Assembly (NCBI GenBank): GCA_002914805.1
Contig: JXTB01000052.1
Coordinates: 332,328 to 396,327, forward strand
Origin: Parasponia andersonii
Lineage: Eukaryota > Streptophyta > Magnoliopsida > Rosales > Cannabaceae
Reading direction: 5' to 3'
Length of the DNA stretch: 64,000 nucleotides
Part shown: positions 50,076-59,929 of the stretch, piece by piece
Position numbering within the stretch: the stretch's first letter is position 1
How the letters are laid out: each line of letters begins with the position of its first letter
Made by a program: the position numbers and the translations under genes
The notes under the pieces: model-generated
Told to the model about the DNA's origin: nothing
Seen by the model: the letters and a program-made list of their open reading frames with translations, nothing else
Databases searched by the model: none

Positions 50076-50125
50076 TTTCCCCACTTGATGGATACGAATC
50101 CATCAAGTAGGGAAATGGGGGCAGT
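50076..50125 (+). other. 18-bp-arm hairpin abutting the polypurine tract
   Basis: Arms 50076-50093 and 50098-50115 are complementary at 17 of 18 positions (core acttgatggat / atccatcaagt) around the 4-base loop acga. The right arm runs into the polypurine tract, which ends at the 3' LTR (50126). Confidence 0.85.
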
Positions 50126-50940
50126 TGTGGGACCCGTTCCCAAATCATACACCACGTGGATGATTAAGTGGCAGAACAGGTCACGAGTAGGGCCCACCGT
50201 CCGACATGTGTCAAGAGTGACTAGCTAAAGACCACGTGAGTCACACATGGTACCACACTGACTATTGGGCCGTCCGAGGTTAGGGCCGAGCCCATCCCAG
50301 ACCCTGGATAGACTCAGCCCAGTCCGATCCTTACCTCGACAACTGGGGGTCAGAAGCCCCAAGAATCTTCCACCAGAGTACAATGGACAGCAACTCACAG
50401 CTCCAGACCTGGACAGGGCATTTAATGCGATCTTGAATAAGTACGGCAAGGGGCAAGCCATCCTAACAGAACACAGATTTGTCCAAATTTCGTCCCTGAC
50501 AGACTCGAGCCATAGTGGATGGCAGAAACTAGGCTACAGCGGTGCAAGGGGGATCATGGTAATCTCGGCCCGTGACCTTCGGAAAAAGTCTTGATGAAAC
50601 AGGTACTCGGTCCTGAGGTTGGAAACCAGGAGGTTTATAATCTCATGACCATATATATATGAGCCATGTGTCCCTTTGAAGGGGGCATGTACGCATACAA
50701 AAAGAATTTACGAGCAAGAAATAAAGATATACTCATATATAACTAAATTCTTGCTACCCTGAATCAAAGAAAGACCACTGACTTAAGCATCGGAGAGTCT
50801 TTGTAGGTGGCCACCCCCGCCTCTCCGACCATGTCTGAAGTTCAGAGCACTTTGGAATAACAAGGACACGTAGACAGTTGGAGGACATAGCATCAGCGGT
50901 TCAGAGACACATGGACGGCTGGTGAAAAACCGAGCCAACA
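50126..50940 (+). repeat. 3' LTR of the Tat-lineage element
   Basis: 815 bp, TGTGGGACCCG to CCGAGCCAACA, closely matching 37540-38370. It includes a TATA-like catatatatat near 50649. Confidence 0.96.
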
Positions 50941-51900
50941 CGAATTATCACCATCATTGTGAAGTGAAAGATTAGTCGACATATCTGCTCTAGCAACCCT
51001 CTGAACGGCACTGGAAGTATCGTTACGAATGGTAGCCAAATTCTCAGAATAAAAATTCTCCATCACATTAGATTGATCAACCCTCCTCGTCCCACTGTGC
51101 CTATCATCATACTCCTTATCCTTAATAGTTTGCAGTTTCTTAATCGAATTCACCCCATAAACCTCTATCTCCTCCTCTACCTCTTGAAATTCATCTGCTT
51201 GGAACCCACGATCTCCTTGCAAACTACTCTCCCCCACTGAACCTTCTACAAGAGATTCAATATTTTTCTCTCCATCTTGCCAGCGGCCTTTGCACTAGTT
51301 GTTGGAGATTTTGAACACCCAACCATAGGCTCCTTTTTGTCTCTTGCTATTAGTGTTGAAGCCCTAAGCCACGCACCATAGCGGTACCGAATAGCACGAT
51401 CTTCACCACCTGCCATATCACCCCTTTTTGAGCAATCTCGTGCCCCATGGACAATAATACCACAGAAAAAGCAGAAATCGAGAAGATGCTCATATCTGAG
51501 AATAATTGAAACTTATTTCCCTACCTCCTCCATTAGACATTGAATGCCCCTAGTGAGAGGAACAATCACGTCATTTCTAAATTTAACCCTCATATTCCCT
51601 CTCGAAATCTCCACAACTTCTAGGACCCCAAGTTGATGTTCTCAGAAATGTGCATAATTCTCTGTCATGCATGCTATTGGTACATTAATAATCTGGATCC
51701 AAAATGCAACCAAATCAAAATTTGTATTGTGCAACTCACCCAAACCTCTAGGTTTTAGGTTTTATTATATATATATGAGTTGGTTTGCGAATGACCAAGG
51801 TCCTCCAGATAAAATTCTCTGTCTATCCTCCAGCCTCTACAACCCTAATATAACCACCGTTCCCCAGAAGTGATCGCTAGAAGAAAACCAAAGAGAAAAT
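50941..51900 (-). pseudogene. LINE ORF1, 5' part with CCHC zinc knuckle
   Basis: Reading minus from about 51840, a DUF4283-like segment RQRILSGGPWSFANQL is followed by FWIQIINVPIACM near 51680. Near 51450 comes the zinc knuckle C-F-F-C-G-I-I-V-H-G-A-R-D-C, a perfect C-x2-C-x4-H-x4-C. These are the hallmarks of the ORF1 (gag-like, RNA-binding) protein of plant L1 elements. The expected first ~60 residues of DUF4283 are not visible and several stops are present, so it is degenerate. It continues beyond the Tat insertion at 37539. Confidence 0.85.
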
Positions 51901-52053
51901 GCAAATAAAGAGGGACAAAAACCGGAACAGTGAAAACGTCTTTGACAAAGACGATTCAGGTCACTCAACAGTGAAATTAAGGTTCCCCGCATACATTCCT
52001 TTCGGAGAGAAAGGAAACGTAAGGAAAACTTTCGTTTAAACGTAAACTGATTT

Positions 52054-52721
52054 GAAGAAAACTAAGATCAACGTTTTTTTTATAAAAAAAATTGTGCAAC
52101 ATCATTCAAACATTAATGGATATGTTATAATTTATAATGATATTTAACTCTTTTTTTCAAAAGCATAATATAATGCCATTTAAGCAATATAAAAAATTCA
52201 AAATGAAATATCATTAAAAAGTTTGAAAGAAATTGTAATTATAATCATATTTAACTATTTATTCGAAATCATAATATTAAGACATTTTTCCAAAATTGTT
52301 TTGATCCTTCTAAAATTATTTATTTTTTATTTTTTTTTAATTAAATAATTTAGTGATTTTTAGAAATGTCACTAGAACAATTCATTAATATTTTATAAAT
52401 GCCACATAAACGGATGATATAGTAACATTTCAAATGTCACTAAGCTTTTAATCGTAAGTACGAACATATTTTACGTTTGTCATTAATGTTACTAAGTATA
52501 TAAATGTGATTAAAAATAAATAATAATGACATTTTTAAATGTCACGTATAAGAATTTTTGTTGCTGTGAAACTTCATTTTTTGTTGCTAGGGACTTTTTG
52601 TGACAGACCTATAGCCATAATCTCGCTACATTTTCTTTTTCGTGACTAAATAGTTTTAGCTACAAATTTGTACATTTAGTCACAAAACTTTTCGACGCTA
52701 AAAGATATATTTGTTGTTGTG
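52054..52721. other. Right arms of the two CACTA-like elements
   Basis: 52054-52568 has repeated aaatgtcac/atgacattt words typical of CACTA subterminal repeats and ends in gttgctgtg. 52572-52721 has cgtgactaaa/ttagtcacaaaa words and ends ttgttgttgtg. No coding content. Confidence 0.5.
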
Positions 52722-52724
52722 AGT

Positions 52725-55571
52725 GTTAAATAAAGTCTTCTTTAAAGAACGAATAAAAAGTCATATATGCCCAAAATTCTTGAAGCTATTATTCACTAAA
52801 GCGCTGGAAATTAGAGAATTAGAGAATAAGCTAAATGATTTTTATGAGTGCTAGAATGTACGGAACACTATTAAATAAAATTAAGAAAACTCAACGTGTA
52901 TCAAAACAGATATTTGTAAGTACTAGGACTAACAATCCTAATCCTAGACACTCTAAGATCCTTTTCCCATCATTACCTAAAAAAACAATCATTTTCCAAA
53001 TTTGCTCTCATTTTCGAGTCAACAAATAGATAAATAGACACGTCTCATTGCACTCGTCGCACTTGTCGGAGACGTTCATAGTGACTGAGGGATCAAAGAA
53101 CGAAAAATGAGTTCTTAGTTAATAATTTCTTTTAATGGCTGTATATATATCCACTAAACAACTGCAGTCATAGACCCAATCAAATGATTAAATAAATAAA
53201 GTGTAAAATAATCGCTATATCCGTCCAGCTTAGTTAACCCAATTCTATTCCTGAGTACAAGAAATAACGCTTTATATAACTCAACAAGCAACCATATGGA
53301 AAAAACCAAACAAAAAATGAAGAGAGGAAACTATAGGACACTATGCTAAAACTAAATTGACTTATACTATAAAGAGTAGAAATAGTCAATTCTTATATAT
53401 GATTGAAGTAAACACTATATAATAATAATGTCATGTCACATATTCATATATATCCACACAGCAACGACATTTTCGTTCAATAGAGGCCGCGCGGAACCTT
53501 TTTTTTTTATATATATTTTTTAATTTTTCTTTTTTTATTATTGCGGACTTTGAATATGCAAGATGTAGAATTGACCAGAAACTCGTAGTTTCTTTATTTC
53601 ATTTTTTTCGAAAATAAGTTTACAGATATATATTTGCATATTCTTATTACTTTTAAATTATTGCTTGCATATTTTTGGCTCAGAGAAAGATATTGAATTG
53701 TTATTATTGGTAGGCCGTCACTATCGACATAACTTGTTCTCTTAAGCATTTGATCTTCTTGGATAATCAAGAAAACAACTTAAATATTATTATTTTTAAA
53801 AGATTCTTAATCAACTTAAAATACTTTTGCTAATGCTAATACTGGTTTCAAATTAAGCTATTCCCACAACTCCACGACGGGCTTAATATATTGGTATTTA
53901 TTTTCAGCTGAATTAAGGTGTCTGCTAAGCCTATAATAGTGTTGTGGATCTAAGGAATCTATCTATGTACGTGGGAGTTCTTTGTAAACAATTCTCATAT
54001 AAATGTCCATAAAAACGGTGACGTTTGCGAAAAAGATAAATTCTTGTGAGTACTACAAGACGACATGAGTGGAGCTCATCAATCCCTTTAAAACGTATCT
54101 TTTTGAACAATTTAGTGAAAGATTTGTTTACTAGTTATGCTTCTGTTCTGGCCCCAAATAGAAACTTCTTTCAGATTCCAACAAATAATTAAGGACAAAG
54201 CACAACAACAAAAATCCTTTTGCATTAAATATTGATAAGTTCCTTTAACAGCTATATGCTTATTTATTTATCTATCTATTTATATTTTCTTTTTTCAAGG
54301 AACTTCTTGTATTATAATCAATCTAAGGCATGCAGTAATACTGTCAAGACAAGTGCTAACTTTTACCTCCTCAAAAGGCATGTGAGCATACACGACAGTG
54401 TCTTTCTTGTACCTATAAAAGTTACTTGGAAAATTAGGTTTTAATTAATTAGTCACGGAATAAATTAGCACTCAGTACTCGATATAAACGAAGTAAAAAT
54501 TCATTACCAAATGTGATTGTAGCCAAACATATTATAAATAGTTGGAATAGCATGGTAACAACTTTTGCATATATGTAGCGAACTAGCTAGCTAGTATAAT
54601 ATATATGTACTCTTTCCTAAAGGCTAAAACATATTTATGTGTTGTGAACTAAAATTGTATAGTTGAAGCTAATTATCAAAACTTTTAAGTAATGAGAGTT
54701 CACAAATGACGCCGTCTACTTAACATTTAACTAGTCTTCTAGTCAATAATTTTTTGGAAAATATTTAGCTTAGGAAATATCGTAACTAGCTGCCTAATTT
54801 TAATGAGTAGATATAATTCAACCCTTCTAATTATATATATTTTAATTTTCTTAAACATATAATATGTATTATTATATATCAATGAGAGCCGCGTGATGTT
54901 GGAAATATTTGTCAACGCAAGGTATAGGATTTCTTTAATCATGCAGGGCATATTATCTATCTGATCTGGAAATTATATAAGTGGTACTGTTTAATATCAT
55001 TATTTAGAGACGTCGTCATATATATAGCGATCCATATAACTATATACAAACAAAGATGACATGACATATATAGAAATTAATTTAAAGAAACCAAAATTGA
55101 ATAAGAAGTTTGAATTCAAAATAATAGAGTAAGAGTGTTGCAGAAGTACCGCAATATAAGCCAGTTAAAGAATTGGAAGTCTACCTGCCATGAACGCCAG
55201 TCCAAATTGAGGGACGTTTTGGTAATTAAGAAGATACAAATTATGGTTTAACTTGTTCATATTTTAATTATAATTGCAAAAAATGGCAGACATACACACA
55301 ATATTTCGCGACATAGACCTGTTAATTACATAAGTCACATAGGAAAGCTATATATATATATATATATATATATAGGAAACTATATGTATATATATACATA
55401 AAAAAACCAATATATATATATATATATATCTATATAAAGGAAGCCGGCATTCTTATTTTTCTGTTAGACTAAATAATAGAAACTCTCTTCACACACAAAT
55501 ATATACGCACACTATATAATAATATTCACATACACACGCATTAAGTTAGGCATTAATCTATACATTTTGGA
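52725..55571. other. AT-rich intergenic DNA
   Basis: I see no gene, RNA or clear transposon over these 2.8 kb. Short open frames (52835-53029, 54232-54444, 54739-54951) lack family features. TA-dinucleotide microsatellites occur at 55349-55374 and 55411-55430. Confidence 0.6.
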
Positions 55572-58500
55572 GTATTTGTCACGATCGGAAATTTAAAGTT
55601 ATGATTTTTAATAATTTTATGCGATAATTGTCACGATCCAAATCCTGAGCCAGTGGTAGAAAACGGATTTCACAAGTGGAAATTTATAATTTATTTTAGA
55701 AAATTTTAAAAACTGCAATTCTTAAAAAAAACGACAACTAGTTTAAAAACGACAGCTTCTGTAAAAGTTTACAAAAATAGTTCAAATTGTAAATTCCCAC
55801 AATTTGTGATCACCACTAGACTTAAACTATTAATAATAGTAATAAAACATAAATATGTATCACATCGTCATTACCAGTGGGCATCATAGTTAATACAGAC
55901 TTAATAAAAGTATGAGCCTTAAATATTATTACAAATCCAAGCTGAGTATCTAAGTAATTATCAATCACAAAATTAGGATAAACTTCTTCTTAGATTACTC
56001 CACCCCGGAGTTGCCCAAGTCGCACTATAAATTACCTGAAAAGGAAAAAGAAAGGGGGTGAGCATTCACATACTTAGTAGAAATTTCAATTATCCTTTTT
56101 AATATGAATGCAATTTTTCAAACCTGCATGGTTAGCTCTTTTCCAAAATCCATTTATAAAATAAGTTCGCAAAGTAATCAAAATCATAAGTAATCATGTT
56201 CATTATTGTACATATCATAAATTAACCAAGTACAAGTATATACATGAGCTCTCATCCTTTCATCACGATCCTGTAATACCTCTATAACAGAGGTACCTAG
56301 CATCCTGACACTACCCGGAGGTGTGTTAGTAAATCCTGTGCAAGGTTCTAGGTCTCTCACCTAGCACTGCTGCAACTCGCCAGCAATCTAAATACTATGA
56401 TACTAAAATAGAACTCAAGTACGTGGTCCTATGGTAGGTACAATATGTCATAGAGTGTGTAATAACCATGTATTAAGTATTTTAAGAAATCATGCTTTAA
56501 TACCCATTTGGTATTATTCTGGGATTTATAAGAAATCGGACAGCATAACGACTGTATTTTTCCAAATCTAAAATTTAAACCTGCATAAAAATCATAACAA
56601 CCAATCCCATAACAATCTAATATATCTCAACAGTTTACAAATTTATCAAATATCCAATCAAACTATTGAATTCCATGAAAATCGACATTTTCAAGAAATA
56701 GGTCATAATGCACAATTTTGAATCAAAATACGTATAAAACTTGGTAATTGAATCCCTACCTCACTAGAATATTGACATCACGCTAATGAGTCCTTAAGAC
56801 ATCGTTGAACGATCGCTTGGAGGGTCGAGAACTAATTCCAAGCCCTCGATCGTTTACTTGTGAAAAATTAATTCCTCAACGGAGTTTCGAATTGATAAAA
56901 AAACCTCTTTACCGAACTTTTAGCACCCAAAATAGCTAAATCAGACATATGATTTGATTAGTTTGGGTCCAGGCCGACACTAGACCAGTGTTATAGAAAA
57001 CGAGACAAAATCTAAGCTGTTGGATATGATTTTCTGTGTCGATCACCAAATATAGTCAATATATATATCAAACTTCACTATTTTCTGAGTACATTCCAAA
57101 AATGACATCAAAAACAAAATTTAACGGTCGGATCAAAAGTTGAACCCGAGCTCAATAATACACGAAAATGGCAACTTTTAATTCGGGCAAAATGAGATTG
57201 GTAATATATACCTTTAGGTTTCTCTCGACGATATAAACCCAACGAGTCCAAGAATACGACCTAAAACGGCCCAAAACGACGCCGAAAATTCAAAGTGCTC
57301 CGTAGCCCAAAATGGCGTTTCTCGGTGACGGGAGGCTCGGCGATGGTTGTGGGTGGACAGCACGGCAATTGGCGGCATGGGGAAGTTCCGTCGGTCATTG
57401 GTGGGGTGCGACGATGGCCAGCAGTGTGTCTTGGCTGGGCTCGGTCTTTCAGCAGCTCAATGAGGAAGAGAGAGAACGAGAAGAAGAGAAAGATAGAGAG
57501 TGAGTGAGAGATGAGAGTAAGAGTGAGAGAACGAGCGAGAGAGAATGGGTGATCGGAGAGAGTAAGAGAGAATCAGCGAGCAAAGAGTGAGATCGGAAGG
57601 GAAAGAGAGAGCGAAAAAAATATCTCTCTTTTTTAAAAAAAAAAAAAAATTGGTCAAATGACCTTTTTACCCTTTATAAAAACGAGATTTTACAAAAATA
57701 GTAATAATCAGTGATTTTTCAAACCTCCAAAAAATTAAGTACTTAGAATTTTAAATTTTAATCATCAAAAGTAAGTAAATTTTATAACAAGGAAACCTCT
57801 AATTAGTTTTAATTTCTCCAAAAAACATTCACTTAAAGTTTAGAAAAATTCTAATTTAGAAATTTTTTGTTAAATCACACATTTTGGTAAAATGAATTCA
57901 ATTTAAAAATCTTACAAAATCATTTAGATTCCAAATACTCAAACTAGTAGTATTATTGCTCTCATACATTCACTTCGTAAAAATATTAAATTTGGCTAAA
58001 TATTTGAACAAAGAAAGGAAATCAAACAAAATATAGATACTCACCAAAGAATAGGAACATGACTGCAGGTATAAGCCAAGTAGTTTGTCTAGCTATCAAT
58101 ATAACTATCTCAAATAATTCAACACTTAAAAGTGAAAGAAAGTGGGTGGGTGAGTACGTGAATACTTAGTAGAGATTCAGCTACAGATTTTTAAACAGAA
58201 TAAGATACTTACTTTCAAGGGTCTGTATGGTCAGTGAAATACTCTAATAGTTTTCCAGAAATCTAATTGAAATTATCAATCAAAGGTTCAAACATTTGAA
58301 ACTATTATAAAATATCATCTCAAAATAAAATCATTGTCCAAAGGTTCAAATATTCCAAACCGTTGTAAATTATTATCTCAATACAAAATCATTGTCTAAA
58401 AGTTCAAATATTCCAAATCATTGTAAAACATCATCTCAAAACAAGTACATATTATTCAAGTTAAGCATATAACAAGTAATACAATCAATACTATATCCGA

Positions 58501-59541
58501 GTCACTAAAGACTAGTGACTGTAAGTATGCAAATATATAATATGGTCTAAGTCACCTACGTTAGTGACCGTGAGTGGGAAATGTAGTCTAAGTACCCTAG
58601 ATAGGGTACTGTAAATCTGAGCACTCTGAAGGATTACTATAAGTCCATCGACTACATAGGTATAATAATGCATGCAATGTTATATTAATGATAGGAATGA
58701 AAATACATATTATTTTTTATAAAATTATAAACCAGACTATGTAGTATTTTTAATTAACCAAGTTTAGTTTTCAAACTAACTTCTCATTCAATTTGGATTT
58801 TATAAAAATTTCGGCAACATAACAGTTATTTTCGTCAAAACTTATAAAATTGAATTCCTAAAAAAAAAAAAAAAACAGTTCTAAAATAAGATATTTGACA
58901 TGCCAACTAGTGTGATATGCTTTCTAGGCAGTTTAATATCAAATCAGATTCAAATCTACATATAAACACATTTTTACAAAATATTTCACGAAATTTCATA
59001 TTTATTCAAAATATGTAAAATCACAATTAAACTAAGTTTAGAATCAAGTAATCGAATCATTACCTCAAACGAGTGACTAGACTATGCTACGATGCTTTGG
59101 AGCGCATTCGGTGTCGTTTGGCCATCATTCGGAGGGTCAGAGATCATTTTCGAACTCTTGATCATTCACTTTCAAATGTAGTTTTTCCATCGGAGCTCGA
59201 ATCGAAAAACAAACATCATCACTAAATTTCTAGCACCCAAATTAGTTAGGTTAGACATATATAACTTGACCAATTCGGACTCAGGTCGAAACCCAACCCA
59301 TGGAATACAAGACGAGGTAAAATCTAAGCCGCTGGATTTCGTTTTCTGTGCCAATACCAAACATGGTCAATATATATCTCATTTTTAATATTTTCATGAG
59401 TACATCACAAATATAAAGTTTATTTGATGATCTAACAATTAGATTAAAAAGTCAACACACAAAACTAAAAAGCTCAAAATTATTCAAAAATGGCAAAACT
59501 AAAAAGCTCAAAATTTTCAGATCATTTTAATTTTGCGTATT
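55572..59541 (-). mobile_element. Solo Gypsy LTR (family of 1538-3799), split by another solo LTR
   Basis: The two parts, 55577-55628 and about 57700-59536, together match the 1538-3799 LTR read in reverse. The short left part (TGTCACGATCGGAAATTTAAAG...) matches the last ~55 bp of that LTR (about 3747-3799). GTATT at 55572-55576 and 59537-59541 is a likely target duplication, although the right terminus does not show the canonical CA. Relative to 1538-3799 it is shorter near its minus-strand start. aaaactaaaaagctcaaaatt is duplicated at 59464 and 59499. It is interrupted at 55629-57694. Confidence 0.65.
55624..57699 (-). mobile_element. Solo Gypsy LTR (Tekay-like family) inserted in another LTR
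   Basis: 55629-57694 runs from TGTCACGATCCAAATCC to GAGATTTTACA, the reverse of a TGTAAAATC...GGATCGTGACA LTR, and matches the LTRs of 22089-31651. ATAAT (55624-55628) and AAAAT (57695-57699) form a target duplication with one difference. It contains the tgagcattcacatacttag block (56060), stem 56278-56294 and a GA-rich tract (about 57460-57615), which is CT-rich in LTR orientation. The 57295-57657 open frames are by-products of that tract. Confidence 0.8.
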
Positions 59542-59929
59542 AGTATTTCCTCAATTTCATTAGAAGATTTGCAAGATGCCAAGTTGATCAAGGGGACAAT
59601 AACAAATATTAAATTTATAACTGGGTATTGCACGTTAGTTTTACATATAAACACTGATAAAATATTAAGTAGTACCGATTAAGATTCCCAAAGAAAATAA
59701 AAATATCAACCATTACGGAGTTTGTTTGAAGTCTTCAGACTTTCTGAGCCCATCCCCAAAACAACAATAAAGGAAAAAACAAAATTTAAATTTATGAAGT
59801 GACTTTGTCTCTATATATATATATATATATATACATATAACTATCAACAAAGCAGCAAGTCAGAATCAATTAATCAAACACAACATTGCCTTCCGCGCCT
59901 TTTGGGCCTCGAAGAGCTGTCCAAACACT
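59542..59929 (+). promoter_or_regulatory. Promoter and 5' UTR of the NPF transporter gene
   Basis: Only about 390 bp separate the LTR pair from the start codon. A long TA run at 59811-59833 followed by acatataac is the likely TATA region, which would place transcription start near 59855-59865. The 5' UTR then reads agcaagtcagaatc...ctgtccaaacact before ATG 59930. No specific response element is convincing. Confidence 0.5.

Larger units (their letters stand above)
37535..50945 (+). mobile_element. Ty3/Gypsy Tat-lineage element, plus strand, both LTRs, with antisense gene
   Basis: The element is 37540-50940 (13.4 kb) with LTRs 37540-38370 and 50126-50940. CAAAT (37535-37539) and CGAAT (50941-50945) are its target duplication with one difference. 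The primer site tttggcgccgtc (38372) and the polypurine tract agggaaatgggggcag (50109-50124) abut the LTRs. Parts: gag 38459 to about 40100, protease about 40620-40990, reverse transcriptase 41450-41945, RNase H about 42140-42600, a second archaeal-type RNase H about 42650-43060, integrase about 43280-44355, tandem arrays 44380-45945, antisense gene 49783-46635. Dual RNase H and an extra antisense frame mark the Tat group (Ogre/Retand-like). Coding parts are broken at several points. LTR similarity is high, so it is among the youngest layers. Ns occur at 39300 and 43802. Confidence 0.95.
32367..52053 (-). mobile_element. L1-type LINE, minus strand, 16-bp target duplication, split by Tat and a solo LTR
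   Basis: The LINE occupies 32383-52037. The flanks AAACGTATACTGATTT (32367-32382) and AAACGTAAACTGATTT (52038-52053) form a 16-bp target duplication with one mismatch. A short T-rich run next to the left copy is the minus-strand A tail. Minus-strand order: ORF1 (about 51900 inwards, resuming after the Tat insertion, to about 36840), ORF2 36803-32430 with endonuclease, reverse transcriptase, zinc-binding and RNase H regions. Without the Tat element (37540-50940) and the solo LTR (33312-33674) it is about 5.9 kb, near full length for a plant L1. Several in-frame stops and frame changes make it inactive. The ORF1 start looks truncated. Confidence 0.92.
21489..52568. mobile_element. Inner CACTA-like DNA transposon remnant (about 1.8 kb of own sequence)
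   Basis: The left end reads TATTACAAGAAAAATGTG at 21489. The right end, read inwards on the minus strand, is CACAGCAACAAAAATTC ending at 52568; both are variants of the CACTACAAGAAAAAT CACTA terminus. AAA flanks both ends (21486-21488, 52569-52571), compatible with a 3-bp duplication but weak in AT-rich DNA. Matching subterminal repeats of the atgacattttt/aaatgtcac type occur at both ends (21511-21780 and 52360-52545), including near-identical ttctataaatgccac / ttttataaatgccac. Own sequence is 21489-22083, 31657-32366 and 52054-52568. No transposase is visible. A candidate host exon lies within (31890-31955). Confidence 0.55.
3863..52721. mobile_element. Outer CACTA-like DNA transposon remnant hosting the nested insertions
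   Basis: The left end reads CACCATAAGAATT at 3863. The right end, read inwards on the minus strand, is CACAACAACAAATATATC ending at 52721. Both resemble the CACTACAA-type CACTA terminus. The flanking 3-bp AGT at 3860-3862 and 52722-52724 is the duplication length known for CACTA elements. Subterminal gtcac/agtcacaaa/ttagtcgca motifs occur near 3900-4150, 5240-5305 and 52610-52690. Its own sequence is about 1.1 kb (3863-4217, 4750-5313, about 21425-21488, 52569-52721); the rest is later insertions. No transposase is visible, so it would be non-autonomous. Short, diverged ends and a 3-bp duplication make this moderate evidence only. Confidence 0.42.

Noticed and set aside
57295-57657. Open frames encoding Glu/Arg-rich and Leu/Ser-rich peptides
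   Set aside because: Products of the GA-rich tract inside a solo LTR.
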